A DNA stretch of 64,000 bases from Nocardia pseudobrasiliensis NBRC 108224. Its GTDB lineage: Bacteria; Actinomycetota; Actinomycetes; Mycobacteriales; Mycobacteriaceae. The position numbers were made by a program, and so were the translations under genes. A model generated the notes under the pieces. The model was not told where the DNA came from. It was given only the letters and a program-made list of their open reading frames with translations, and made no database searches. Shown here piece after piece: positions 18,301 to 26,517 of this stretch (position 1 is the first letter of the stretch; every line of letters starts with the position of its first letter). The stretch spans positions 62,001-126,000 of the forward strand of contig NZ_BDBS01000022.1 of NCBI RefSeq assembly GCF_001613105.1, given 5' to 3'.

Positions 18301-18495
18301 GCCGCGGCCGAACGTGCGCGGCCCGGACAGCATCAGCTGCCGGGGCGGGCGGCCCGGTTCGCGGATCTCGATCAGCGGCGGACCGCTGGGCATTCCGCTA
18401 CGCTCACCGAAGCGGCGAAACCCGTTGCGCCAGTGGGTTGCCCGTTCGGACAGCACGGCGTTGCCACCGTCGTCGGCGCGCACATCGGTAGACAT
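15307..18495 (-). CDS. FHA / 4Fe-4S membrane / 2Fe-2S ferredoxin / FAD-NAD reductase fusion protein
   Basis: 1062 residues with four modules. (1) FHA domain, residues 41-128: GPRTFGRG, TVSRRHLRL, SRNGTTVNG. (2) Polytopic membrane core, about 200-500, with cysteines C331 and C335 in WCSTICPL and C357, C360, C363, C367 in HCQPCVGCAKNCF, as in NapH/NosR/RdxA-like electron carriers. (3) 2Fe-2S ferredoxin-like domain, about 540-632: C573, C578 in CRMGVCGAD and C616/C617, where the usual third Cys of CxxxxCxxC is absent. (4) FAD/NAD(P) reductase, 648-1060: GGGIAG (655-660), GGGLLGLE (798-805), DVYAAGDVAE. It would pass electrons across or along the membrane under phospho-dependent control. The acceptor is unknown. 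Confidence 0.88.
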   Translation of the reverse strand: MSTDVRADDGGNAVLSERATHWRNGFRRFGERSGMPSGPPLIEIREPGRPPRQLMLSGPRTFGRGEEEEPLADLTVSRRHLRLVPSPTALSAVDLGSRNGTTVNGIALTGRVALAAGDVIRLGATEMLVLYVPSAQPDAEPTIEAPAVTAPAVAPRPPGDPALPAAVRIANRLLGIDPTGQRNPFPAFTEMRARVPMRMWHAVRIASMLAYLAVIVAMFVRPAGGLFAFFGVVVPLLPGLFLIAPGLWRNSCPLAAANQTPRVLRFTRGRTPPEWLRKRGYLVSVTLFFGIAGARLAGLDRNGVAAGLVLSAVAVAAFTGGFVYKGKSGWCSTICPLFALQRAYGQTPFVTVPNSHCQPCVGCAKNCFDFQPRSAYQADLADSERSWSAPRKLFAAALPGFVLGFFTLTGDTGTAVLQRYSLLALFVLATVGLFFALEAMTRLSPAMLTVGYAAAALNIFYWFSGVTLAKSFATITGVRAAWLHWPISVAIALATIAWIARTRVVELQFAHSTGVRTDPVLLPFPRRRTDNAAEATATASVIFEPSGAQLAAEAGTSLLELAERAEQPIEAGCRMGVCGADPVAIVEGMDCLSPPGRDERNTLRRLGFAENTRMACCARLVGGAAKVSLTPEPGSGNGARPTRFDRSIVSTVVIGGGIAGVTAADFLRRGHPDCEIHLVGAEAHAFYNRMGISRLIYGRSAMQGLYLLPDQWYDDHQITAWLNTLATGIDLADRRVFLGTGEALPYDRLILAMGASSTVPPIEGLSYPGCFVLREAGDAMDIRTYSQQFRCETAVVAGGGLLGLEAAHALHLLGLRVTVLERGDRMLRKQIDPRCSELVSEHFARNGIRVLRNAEAVAVTGDSVVRAAVLKDGRTLDCDLFLVAAGIRPNTELARQAGIPVRRGIVVDDGMRTEIPDVYAAGDVAEHDGNVFGLWPIAAEQAQIAAVNALGGERSLVAETPATILKGVGLELFSVGKVRPGRADETIVVEGPESYRRLLLSQGRAVGATVLGHHPAEVAAVQQAVRDRVPVPESARAALRAGDWSVLQSALQTVEFSSLPGR

Positions 18496-18664
18496 CCGGC
18501 ATCGACCTCGATCTCAAGGTTCCGGGCACGGCACAGTGCCCCAACACCTGTTATCCAATGGAGATTAACTAGCGACCGGTTCGCGACCGAACCTGCGTAT
18601 AAGAGTACGCGAAACTGGGTCGGGGTCTACTGCGAATTCGCTACAGCTTAAGAGCTATCCGACA

Positions 18665-19822
18665 TCACAGGTGCGCAAGCACATCCTCGAACGCCGCCTC
18701 GGCCGCGCCCAGCAGCTTCAGATCCGCACCCAGCGAGGACTTCTCGATCCGGATTCCCCCCAGGGCGCGCCCGACCAGACTGCGCCGCAGCACTTCCTCC
18801 TCGACCCGGCGAACCACCGCGTCGGGCAGCGTGGTGAACAGATCGCCGAGCACGACGAGTTCGGGGCCGAGAATATTGACCACGTTGACCAGCCCGAGGA
18901 TCAACCAGTCGACGTACTCCCCCAGCCGCGCGACCGGATCCGAATCCCGTTGCAATTCGCGCAATTCCGCGACGATCGCACCGCGCGGGCTACCCTCGGG
19001 CAGGCCGAGCGCGCGGCGCAGCGCGGCCTCGCCCACCTCGGTCTCCCAGCACCCCTCGTTACCGCAGTGGCAGCGGCGACCGCCCGGATGCACTGTCATA
19101 TGGCCGATTTCGCCGAGGTATCCGGCCGATCCGCGCATCAGCGCGCCCTGGGCGATGATGCCGCCGCCCACCCCGACATCGGCGGAGACGAATACCGCGT
19201 CGGAGGCCCCGCGCCCGACCCCGCGCATATTCTCCGCGAGCGCACCGAGTTCGGCGTCGTTGCCGACCACCACGGGCACGCCCAGGATGGTGCCCATCCG
19301 TTCCCCGAACGGCACCTGCATCCAGCCGAGATTCGCCGAGGCGTGCACCAGCCCGTCGGTCCGGCGCACCACACCCGGCACCGACACCCCGGCCGCGACC
19401 GGGCGCAGATCCAGATCCTGCACCAGCAGCGCGGCGGATTCGGCCACGTGGCAGACCAATTCGTCGGGATCGCGTCCGCGCCCGCGCAGATTCCAGCTGT
19501 TGCGGCCGAGAATCTGCCCGCCCAACCCGACCAGCGCGATACCCGCGTGCTCGACCTGCACGTCGACGGCCAGGACGACCACCGCCTGCGCCTGCGGCAG
19601 CACCAGCAGCGACGGCCGTCCCGCGCCCTTGATCAGCCGCGGCACCCGCTCCTCGACCACGCCGTCCCCGGCCAACCCGTCCACCAGCATCTTGATGGTG
19701 GACCGGTTGAGGCCGAGTTCGTGTGCCAGCGTGGCGCGGGTGGCCGGACCACCCGCGTGCAGCAGACGCAGCAGGGAGGCGCGGTTGTAGCGACGGACCT
19801 CCTCGGGTCGGGCGACGGTCAT
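18665..19822 (-). CDS. ROK-family repressor of the sugar ABC operon
   Basis: 385 residues. The N-terminal winged helix (EEVRRYNRASLLRLLHAGG, RATLAHELGLNRSTIKMLVDGL) is typical of XylR/NagC-type ROK regulators. The kinase-like half carries the zinc signature CHCGNEGCWE and the GEIGHMTVHPGGRRC block that contacts sugar. ROK regulators release DNA on binding the cognate sugar. The ATG at 19822 overlaps the permease TAA by one base (TAATG), so it is the last gene of the operon binding protein, ATPase, permease, ROK. The perfect palindrome at 23241-23265 is its likely operator. Xylose is the best guess by analogy. Confidence 0.9.
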   Translation of the reverse strand: MTVARPEEVRRYNRASLLRLLHAGGPATRATLAHELGLNRSTIKMLVDGLAGDGVVEERVPRLIKGAGRPSLLVLPQAQAVVVLAVDVQVEHAGIALVGLGGQILGRNSWNLRGRGRDPDELVCHVAESAALLVQDLDLRPVAAGVSVPGVVRRTDGLVHASANLGWMQVPFGERMGTILGVPVVVGNDAELGALAENMRGVGRGASDAVFVSADVGVGGGIIAQGALMRGSAGYLGEIGHMTVHPGGRRCHCGNEGCWETEVGEAALRRALGLPEGSPRGAIVAELRELQRDSDPVARLGEYVDWLILGLVNVVNILGPELVVLGDLFTTLPDAVVRRVEEEVLRRSLVGRALGGIRIEKSSLGADLKLLGAAEAAFEDVLAHL

Positions 19823-21231
19823 TACCGTCCGGTCGCCTGGGCCCGCCGCCGCGAGACGGCGTCCACGGTCGCGGCCAACAGCAGCACCAGCCCGGTGACG
19901 ATCGAGACGACCGCGGCCGGTTGGCGCAGCAGCCCGAGTCCGTTGGACACCACCGCCAGCACCGCGCCGCCGATCACCGCATCGGCCACCCGGCCCTTGC
20001 CGCCGAACAGCGAGGTGCCGCCGATCACCGCCGCGCCCACGGCGAACAGCAGCGTATTGAGTCCGCCCGCCTGCGGATCGACCGAACCGACCTTCGAGGA
20101 GTACACGATCGCGCCGACCGCCGCGCAGCCCGAGGAGATGACGAATACGCTCGCCCGCAACTGGGTCACATTGATACCGGCGCGCCGAGCCGCCTCTGCA
20201 TTGCCGCCGATGGCGTACAGATGCCGCCCGTAGGTGGTGCGGTTCAGCACGTAGGTGCCGACGGTCAACAGCACCAGCACGATCGGCACCACATACGGCA
20301 CCCCGGAGATCTCGATGAGTTTGCTGGGCGAGCGGTTGATCGACATGAACGCGGTCGCCACCGCGGCCAGTACGACCACCGCCGCCACCTTGCCCACCAC
20401 CAGCGGGGTCGGTGAGGTCACCAAACCCTTTGCCTGCCTGCGGAAGTGACCGATCAGCGTGACCGCGCCGTAGCCGCCCGCGGCCACCACGAACAGTACC
20501 CAGCTCCACGGCACCGACAGATTGCCGTTGGCCACCTTGTCCAGCACCGGCGAGGAGCTGATGCCCAGGACGCCGCCCTCGCCGATCAATTGCAGGATCG
20601 CGCCCTGCCAGGCCAGGAACAACGCCAGCGTCACCACGAACGACGGCATGCCGATGCGGGCGATCAGAAATCCGGTGATACAGCCGATGGCCGTGCCCAC
20701 GCAGATCGCCAACAGCATCTCGATCCACGGATTGCCGTGGAAGCCGACGAGGGTGATCGCCACCCCCAGCAACGCCATCGCCACACCGGGCCAGATGCGC
20801 AGCAGTCCGGCCAGTACGGCCGCCAGGATCAGCAGCCCGTTGAATACGAAGAACACCGTATTCCCCATGCCCGACAACAGATTCCCATTGTGGACGTAAT
20901 GCATGGCGAGCACCGCGCCCGCCACGCCCGACGCGGTGCCCGCGGACAGATCGATCTCACCCAGCAGCAGCACGTACACGATGCCCATCGCGATGATGGT
21001 CTGACCGGCCCCCTGGGCCAGCAGATTCGCGATGTTGTTGAGCGAGAAGAACACATCCGACAGCACCGTGAACAAAACGATCAGCACCACCAGGCCCAAC
21101 AGCGCGGGCAGCGAACCGATCTCGCCGCCCCTCACGCGGGCGAGATAGGCGCGCACGGCCTCCGCCGTGGACACGGTGGTGGTGTCGATGCCGAAATCGG
21201 TGACCGCCGTATCGGCCGAAACTTGCGTCAT
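19822..21231 (-). CDS. XylH-like sugar ABC transporter permease
   Basis: 469 residues with about 10-12 transmembrane helices. The motifs GQTIIAMGIVYVLLLGEIDLSAG, FLIARIGMPSFVVTLALFLAWQG, RTTYGRHLYAIGGNAEAARRAGI, and GGTSLFGGKGRV are those of BPD_transp_2 permeases of the ribose/xylose class. The insertion of extra helices before the YGRHLYAIGG loop is typical of XylH. ATG 21231 has GGAAAG eight bases upstream; the overlapping GTG at 21234 would place it closer, so I use ATG. It is cotranscribed with the ATPase upstream (16 bases) and the ROK gene downstream. Confidence 0.92.
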   Translation of the reverse strand: MTQVSADTAVTDFGIDTTTVSTAEAVRAYLARVRGGEIGSLPALLGLVVLIVLFTVLSDVFFSLNNIANLLAQGAGQTIIAMGIVYVLLLGEIDLSAGTASGVAGAVLAMHYVHNGNLLSGMGNTVFFVFNGLLILAAVLAGLLRIWPGVAMALLGVAITLVGFHGNPWIEMLLAICVGTAIGCITGFLIARIGMPSFVVTLALFLAWQGAILQLIGEGGVLGISSSPVLDKVANGNLSVPWSWVLFVVAAGGYGAVTLIGHFRRQAKGLVTSPTPLVVGKVAAVVVLAAVATAFMSINRSPSKLIEISGVPYVVPIVLVLLTVGTYVLNRTTYGRHLYAIGGNAEAARRAGINVTQLRASVFVISSGCAAVGAIVYSSKVGSVDPQAGGLNTLLFAVGAAVIGGTSLFGGKGRVADAVIGGAVLAVVSNGLGLLRQPAAVVSIVTGLVLLLAATVDAVSRRRAQATGR

Positions 21232-21247
21232 CACTCAGTCTTTCCTG

Positions 21248-22021
21248 CTAGAGCACCGCGGCCTCGGGCCGCGCCAAACCGAGTTCGCCCGAGCGGCCCG
21301 CGGTGATCAATTCCACGACCTGGTTCTGGGTGACCTCGGCGGCGCGCACCTGCGCGGCCATCCGGCCGAGGTACAGCACCGCGATCCGGTCGGCGACCTC
21401 GAAGACATCGGCGAGGTTGTGGCTGATGAGCACGACCCCGAGTCCCTGTTCGGCGAGCCGTCGCACCAGATCGAGCACCTGCCGGGTCTGGGCGACGCCC
21501 AGCGCGGCGGTGGGCTCGTCGAGCAGCACCAGATTGCTGTTCCACAGCACCGCTTTCGCGATGGCGACGGTCTGGCGTTGGCCGCCCGACAGCGACGAGA
21601 CCGGGGTGCGCACGGATTTGACCGTGCGTACCGACAGCGAGGCCAGCGTGCGCCGCGCCGCCTCCTCCATACTCGCCTCGTCCAGGAACCACGGCTTGCC
21701 GCGCTCGCGCCCGAGGAACATGTTCTGCACGATGTCGAGATTGTCGGCGAGCGCGAGATCCTGGTACACGACCTCGATCCCGAGCTCGGCGGCATCCTTC
21801 GGCCCGCGCATATGCACCTGCTCGCCCCGGAACCGAATGGTCCCCGAATCGGCGGGATGGATGCCCGCGATGCATTTCACCAGCGTCGACTTACCCGCGC
21901 CGTTGTCACCGACCAGTGCGGTGACCTCACCCGCGGGCGCGGTGAATTCCACATCGTGCAGCACATGCACCGCACCGAAACTCTTGTTGAGCCCGGTGAT
22001 CTGCAGCAGCGGCTCGGTCAT
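21248..22021 (-). CDS. Sugar ABC transporter ATP-binding protein (single NBD)
   Basis: 257 residues from ATG 22021, which overlaps the TGA of the binding-protein gene (ATGA). Walker A is GDNGAGKSTL, the signature is SSLSGGQRQ, and Walker B is NLVLLDEPTAALG, followed by the H-loop HN. Unlike XylG or RbsA it contains one nucleotide-binding domain, so it must work as a homodimer, as in the FrcA/single-NBD sugar importers of actinobacteria. It energises uptake by the XylH-like permease. Confidence 0.92.
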   Translation of the reverse strand: MTEPLLQITGLNKSFGAVHVLHDVEFTAPAGEVTALVGDNGAGKSTLVKCIAGIHPADSGTIRFRGEQVHMRGPKDAAELGIEVVYQDLALADNLDIVQNMFLGRERGKPWFLDEASMEEAARRTLASLSVRTVKSVRTPVSSLSGGQRQTVAIAKAVLWNSNLVLLDEPTAALGVAQTRQVLDLVRRLAEQGLGVVLISHNLADVFEVADRIAVLYLGRMAAQVRAAEVTQNQVVELITAGRSGELGLARPEAAVL

Positions 22022-23148
22022 GCGATCCCCAGCTGCGTGCACAGCTGGGCCACATCACCGGTGCACAGATCGCTCGCCTTCACATAGCCCAGGTCGACGA
22101 CCTGTTTGACCTCGGTGCGGGTGATCGAATGCGGGTCCAGCAGCACCGATTTCACCGTGCGATTGCCCTTGGGGTCGGTGCTCGAGGCGGTGGCCAGGCC
22201 GTCGGCGGTGGCCTTGTCACCCTTGGCCAGCGCGGTGGCCAGCTTCGCCGCGGCCTCGGCCTCGTCCTTGATCGGCTTGAACACCGTCATGTACTGATCC
22301 CCGCGCAGCACCGCCTTGAGACCCTCGACGGTCGCGTCCTGCCCGCTGACCGGCACCTTGCCGTTGAGTCCGTTCTTCTTCAGCACGGTGATGATCGCCC
22401 CGGCCAGACCGTCGTTGGCCGCGACAACGCCGTCGACCTTGCCGCCGTTACCGGTGAGCAGCTGTTCGAAGACCTGGCCGCCCTTCTGGTTGTCCCAGCC
22501 GTCGATGGCCTGGCTGTGCACCAGTTTCAGCGCGCCCGAATCGTAGAGCGGCTGCAGCACCTTGTGCTGGCCCTGGGCGAACAGGGTGGCGTTGTTGTCG
22601 GTGGGCGCGCCCTCGATCTCGATCACCTGCGCGCCCGGCTTGTCCTTCAGCGCGCCGGCGACGCCCTGGCCCTGCAGCTGGCCGACCCGCACATTGTCGA
22701 AGGAGACGTAGTAGTCCGAGGAGCCGCCGAGGTTGAGCCGGTCGTAGTCGATGGTCGGAATACCCGCCTTCTTGGCCTTGTTGGCGACCGCGGTGCCGAC
22801 CTCGGAGTTGATGGCCGCGATGACCAGGACCTTGACGCCCTTGGCGATCATGCCGTCGGCCAGGGTGGAGAACTTCTGCACATCACCCTGGGCGTTCTCG
22901 ATATCGGCGTCGAATCCCTGTGCGGTGAGCGCCTTCTGCAGCATGGGCCGGTCGAAACCCTCCCAGCGCGCGGAGGTCGCCGTCTCGGGCAGGATCACCC
23001 CGACGGTGCCGTTGGCGCCCCCGCCCCCGCCACTGGAACCACTCGTGGTGGCGTTGTCGTCGCTACGGGAGGAGTTGGAACCGCAGGCGGTGAGGGGCAG
23101 CAGGGCGGCCAGGGCAATGGCGACGGCCCCGAGCGTTTTCGTCCTCAT
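22018..23148 (-). CDS. Xylose-type sugar-binding lipoprotein
   Basis: 376 residues. An N-terminal lipoprotein signal ends in the lipobox LTAC, followed by a Ser/Gly-rich linker. The body is a periplasmic-binding-protein type I fold with VGVILPETATSARWEGFDRPML, VLVIAAINSEVGTAVANKAKKAGIPTIDYDRL, VVAANDGLAGAIITVLKK and VSGQDATVEGLKAVLRGDQYMTVFKP, the XylF/ChvE pattern. It captures a pentose-like sugar outside the membrane for the ABC importer. First gene of the operon; ATG 23148 was chosen since it starts the signal peptide, although the frame is open upstream. Confidence 0.93.
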   Translation of the reverse strand: MRTKTLGAVAIALAALLPLTACGSNSSRSDDNATTSGSSGGGGGANGTVGVILPETATSARWEGFDRPMLQKALTAQGFDADIENAQGDVQKFSTLADGMIAKGVKVLVIAAINSEVGTAVANKAKKAGIPTIDYDRLNLGGSSDYYVSFDNVRVGQLQGQGVAGALKDKPGAQVIEIEGAPTDNNATLFAQGQHKVLQPLYDSGALKLVHSQAIDGWDNQKGGQVFEQLLTGNGGKVDGVVAANDGLAGAIITVLKKNGLNGKVPVSGQDATVEGLKAVLRGDQYMTVFKPIKDEAEAAAKLATALAKGDKATADGLATASSTDPKGNRTVKSVLLDPHSITRTEVKQVVDLGYVKASDLCTGDVAQLCTQLGIA

Positions 23149-23240
23149 CAGGTGAACCTTTCGAGCTGGCGGCCGCGTACTCGCCCACCTGTTCGTCCCG
23201 GGATGTTTTCCGCCGGGTTGGTTTCCGGAAAGAGAGCGGC

Positions 23241-23265
23241 CATATGTTGTAGGCAACAACATATG
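23241..23265. promoter_or_regulatory. Perfect 10-bp inverted repeat upstream of the sugar ABC operon (ROK operator candidate)
   Basis: Arms CATATGTTGT (23241-23250) and ACAACATATG (23256-23265) flank AGGCA. The element is 92 bases upstream of the binding-protein start, in AT-rich sequence that stands out from the flanks. Its dyad and spacing suit a dimeric winged-helix protein, and the only regulator in the operon is the ROK protein. Confidence 0.7.
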
Positions 23266-23703
23266 CGACGCGGCTCACACTCGAGGTCACGATTCCACAA
23301 CAGTGCGTCCCAGCTCACTCACCAGAAATCCTGGCACGAATCCGGGTCCCGCCGAACCGCTTTGGGCCTATCGGCCGCAGAACAGCTCCAACGGGCCGCC
23401 CAGAACAGGCCGCACACCCCTGGGCACATCGTCGACGATCGGCAAAATCCCTCGGGCGCGGCTGATTTCGGCCGATCGCCGACTCGAGCCAGCGCGGCTC
23501 ACCGTCATCGCCCGGATAACCGCCGGAGGGCATTGTCTGAAACGTTACCGCTTCTAACATTGGAGCGGTCGCTACCGCATCGCTTCGGGAGAAAACGCCC
23601 ACGGCCGTAGCGATTCGGCAATCGGTCGGTAGCACTTTCGGAACAGTCGCGATCATCAATTTCGGTTGTGAACGCAACACGTCCGTCGTAACGTGAACTG
23701 ATT
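23266..23703. other. Intergenic region without a recognisable gene
   Basis: This 438-base stretch lies between the sugar ABC operon (minus) and the ABC-2 exporter operon (plus). I see no ORF with a ribosome site, tRNA or clear hairpin. It must hold divergent promoters for the two operons. AT-richer patches at about 23535-23570 and 23640-23700 are the likeliest exporter promoter. Confidence 0.5.
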
Positions 23704-24510
23704 GTGCGCGCGGACCCAGGGGTTTATTTACGACTGGCTGCAGCAGGGTTCCGCAGGCAGTGGCACTACCGCGTGGCGATGTTCGCCGGCATGTTCACCA
23801 ATGTGGTGTTCGGGCTGGTCCGCGCCTCGGTCATGCTCGCGGCCGTGCGCACCGGCGCCGGTTTCGGTGGCTACAGCGCCGATTCGATCGGGGCGTATGT
23901 GTGGCTGTCCCAAGGATTGCTGGGCGCTCTCGCACTCATGGGACCCGCCCCCGATATCGTCGAGCGCATCCGCAACGGCGATGTCGCCATCGACTTCCTG
24001 CGCCCGCTCGATATCCAGTTCTCCTATCTGGCAACCGATCTCGGCCGCGCGGCCTGTGTACTGCTGCTGCGCGGCGCGCCGAGTGTCGCGGCCGGAATGC
24101 TCGCCCTGCAGATCGGACTGCCCCACGAGACCGGTCCGTATTTTCTGGGTGCGCTGAGCGTGGTGCTGGCCGTGACGATCTCGGCGCTGCTGCTGTTCTC
24201 GGTAGGGCTGATCGGATTCTGGCTGGTCGAAACGCGCGGGGTGCGATTGCTCTACCAGATCGTGGCCACCTTCCTGGCCGGGCTGTTCGTACCGGTGCAC
24301 CTGTTCCCCGACTGGCTCTACACCGCGGCGATGCTCACGCCCTTCCCCGCGTTGCTGCAGGGCCCGATCGATGTGCTGTCCGGTCGAGCGACCGGATTCG
24401 CCGCCGCGCAGATCCTCTGCCTGCAGTTGCTCTGGGTTGCGGCGGCGCTGCTCCTCGGCCGCTTGCTGCTGCGCGCGGGTCGGCGCAAACTGGAGGTGCA
24501 GGGTGGCTGA
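23704..24510 (+). CDS. ABC-2 type exporter permease, first subunit
   Basis: 268 residues with six hydrophobic segments. The motif ...RPLDIQFSYLATDLGRA and the late TFLAGLFVPVHLFPDWLYTAAMLTPFPALLQGPIDVLSGR are the DUF990/ABC-2 family pattern seen in daunorubicin-type and antibiotic exporters. GTG 23704 is the first start. No convincing ribosome site precedes it, so the mRNA may be leaderless, which is common in actinobacteria. The second permease gene overlaps by eight bases. The substrate is unknown. Confidence 0.88.
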   Translation: MRADPGVYLRLAAAGFRRQWHYRVAMFAGMFTNVVFGLVRASVMLAAVRTGAGFGGYSADSIGAYVWLSQGLLGALALMGPAPDIVERIRNGDVAIDFLRPLDIQFSYLATDLGRAACVLLLRGAPSVAAGMLALQIGLPHETGPYFLGALSVVLAVTISALLLFSVGLIGFWLVETRGVRLLYQIVATFLAGLFVPVHLFPDWLYTAAMLTPFPALLQGPIDVLSGRATGFAAAQILCLQLLWVAAALLLGRLLLRAGRRKLEVQGG

Positions 24511-25357
24511 GGCAATCGAAGTACTCGACGAGACAGTCGAAACCTCTGGGATGCACGGAAACTGGTTCACCCCGTATGCGGCGGTTCTGGGCTCGCGGAT
24601 GCGCTCTCAACAGGCCTATCCGCTGTCGTTCGCCGCCGATATGCTGTCTTCCCTACTGGTCGGTGTGGTCGAATTCGCCGAAGTCTGGGTGATCTATCAC
24701 AACGTGCGCGTGCTCGGCGGGCTCGATATGAATGCCATGCTGTTGCTGTTCGGACTGTCCAATCTGGCCTTCGCGGTCGCGCAGATCGCGGTCGGCCACA
24801 CCGACACCCTGCCCACCTATATCCGGATGGGCACCCTCGACGCGTTCCATTTGCGCCCGCAGCCGCTGCTGCTGCAGCTGATCACCAGCGATATCTCCCT
24901 GCGCCGACTGGCCCGCGCCGGGGTCGCCGCGGCGGTGCTGGGCGCGGGTCTGCTGTACAACGACATCGACTGGACCGGAGTCAAATTCGCCCTGCTGATC
25001 ATCTCGCTCGCGGCCGGGACCGCGATATTCGCCGGATTGTTCGTCTGCGCGGCCGGGTTGCAGTTCTTCCTCATCGACGGCGCCGAGCTGACCAACAGCT
25101 TCACCTACGGAGGATCGTTCGCCGCGCAACAGCCCAGCTCGGTGTTCGGTCACCCGATGACATTGGTGTTCGGCTTCGCGGTGCCGGTCGCCTTCGTCGC
25201 TTATCTGCCCACCATCGAGTTGCTGGGACTGCCCGGCCCGCTCTGGTTGCCGTCGGGGTTGGCGTGGGCGACTCCCGTTGCGGCGCTGTGGATTTGGATC
25301 ATCGCACTGTTGTGCTGGCGGCTGGGAGTACGGCACTATCAGGGAGGCGGCGGATGA
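24503..25357 (+). CDS. ABC-2 type exporter permease, second subunit
   Basis: 284 residues starting at GTG 24503, chosen because GGAGG (24492-24496) stands six bases upstream inside the preceding gene. It has six predicted membrane helices and the conserved C-terminal NSFTYGGSFAAQQPSSVFGHPM and VPVAFVAYLPTIELLG segments of the partner ABC-2 subunit (DUF990-like pair). It forms a heterodimeric channel with the preceding permease. Its TGA overlaps the ATPase ATG (ATGA). Confidence 0.88.
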   Translation: MAEAIEVLDETVETSGMHGNWFTPYAAVLGSRMRSQQAYPLSFAADMLSSLLVGVVEFAEVWVIYHNVRVLGGLDMNAMLLLFGLSNLAFAVAQIAVGHTDTLPTYIRMGTLDAFHLRPQPLLLQLITSDISLRRLARAGVAAAVLGAGLLYNDIDWTGVKFALLIISLAAGTAIFAGLFVCAAGLQFFLIDGAELTNSFTYGGSFAAQQPSSVFGHPMTLVFGFAVPVAFVAYLPTIELLGLPGPLWLPSGLAWATPVAALWIWIIALLCWRLGVRHYQGGGG

Positions 25358-26364
25358 ACGCGATCGAGATCACCGAGCTGAGTCGGCAATTCGTTCTGCA
25401 CCGCAAGGACGATAAACGCTTCCGGCGTCGCCGCGAGATACTCACCGCCGTCGACCGGATGAGCTTCACCATCGAAGCGGGCGCGGCCGTCGGCTATATC
25501 GGGGCGAACGGGGCGGGTAAATCCACCACCATCAAGATGCTCACCGGCATTCTGGTGCCTACCACCGGCAGCGTGCGCACCTGCGGATTGGAACCGGTGC
25601 GCCAGCGCCGCGAGTTGGCCGGGCGGATCGGCGTGGTATTCGGTCAGCGTTCGCAGTTGTGGTGGGATCTGCCGCTGCGCGAATCGTTCGCGATTCTGGC
25701 GGCCATCCACCGCCTCGATCCCGATCTGGCCCGCAAGCGCACCCACGAACTGGTCGAACAGCTGGAGATGACCGACACGCTGGACACCCCGGTGCGCCAG
25801 CTGTCGCTGGGTCAGCGCATGCGCGGCGAAATCGCCGCGGCCCTGCTGCATTCGCCGGAACTGCTGATTCTGGACGAGCCGACCATCGGCCTGGATGTGC
25901 TGTCCAAACAGCGGCTACGCGAATTCCTCTGCTACGAGCGGATCCAACGCGGCACCACCCTGCTGCTGACCACCCACGATATGGGCGATATCGAGCGGCT
26001 GTGCGAGCGGGTGCTGGTGGTCGACCACGGCCGGCTGGTCTACGACGGCTCGCTGACCGGACTCGCCGCGACCGTCGGCGTGCGCCGGGTGCTCGTGGTC
26101 GATCTGGCCGCGCCCGCGCCGGACCTGATCGATCTGCCCGGGGCCGAACTGGTCGACAGCGAGGGCGGCGGCATCCGTCAAAGACTCGCGTTCGATCCGG
26201 AATCGACCACCGCCGCGGCGCTGCTGACCGCCGTCTCGGCCCGGGTGGAGGTGCGCGATCTGTCCATCGAGGAACCCGATATCGAGGATGTGGTGCGGCG
26301 CATCTACGAATCGCGCATCCGCCCGGTGCTGCGGCGGCTGCCGGAACCGCGGGGATATCGGTGA
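25354..26364 (+). CDS. ABC exporter ATP-binding protein
   Basis: 336 residues. Walker A is GANGAGKSTTIKML, Q-loop VVFGQRSQLWWDLP, signature RQLSLGQRMR, Walker B LLILDEPTIGLD, and H-loop LLTTHDMGDIERL. The QRSQLWWDLP Q-loop is the form paired with the DUF990-type permeases. The last 90 residues are a C-terminal extension with EEPDIEDVVRRIYE, usual for antibiotic/lipid exporter ATPases. It overlaps the second permease by four bases. Operon function: export, substrate not predictable. Confidence 0.92.
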   Translation: MNAIEITELSRQFVLHRKDDKRFRRRREILTAVDRMSFTIEAGAAVGYIGANGAGKSTTIKMLTGILVPTTGSVRTCGLEPVRQRRELAGRIGVVFGQRSQLWWDLPLRESFAILAAIHRLDPDLARKRTHELVEQLEMTDTLDTPVRQLSLGQRMRGEIAAALLHSPELLILDEPTIGLDVLSKQRLREFLCYERIQRGTTLLLTTHDMGDIERLCERVLVVDHGRLVYDGSLTGLAATVGVRRVLVVDLAAPAPDLIDLPGAELVDSEGGGIRQRLAFDPESTTAAALLTAVSARVEVRDLSIEEPDIEDVVRRIYESRIRPVLRRLPEPRGYR

Positions 26365-26517
26365 GCCGGAATTAAAGGCGTTGCCGCCCAGTGCAAGATC
26401 ATTTGTTTTTACACTTGGCGCTCGTGTTGCGAACCGACCGGTAGTGTGCCACGTTTCTTCTGATTATCCGCGGGTTGTGGACGCACGGTCGGCGGAGATC
26501 GAGATGAGGGAGAACAA

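Noticed and set aside
18665..20728. 687-residue frame suggesting a permease-ROK fusion
   Set aside because: The N-terminal 300 residues are the wrong frame of the permease gene. The ROK start at 19822 is marked by TAATG coupling and a normal HTH.
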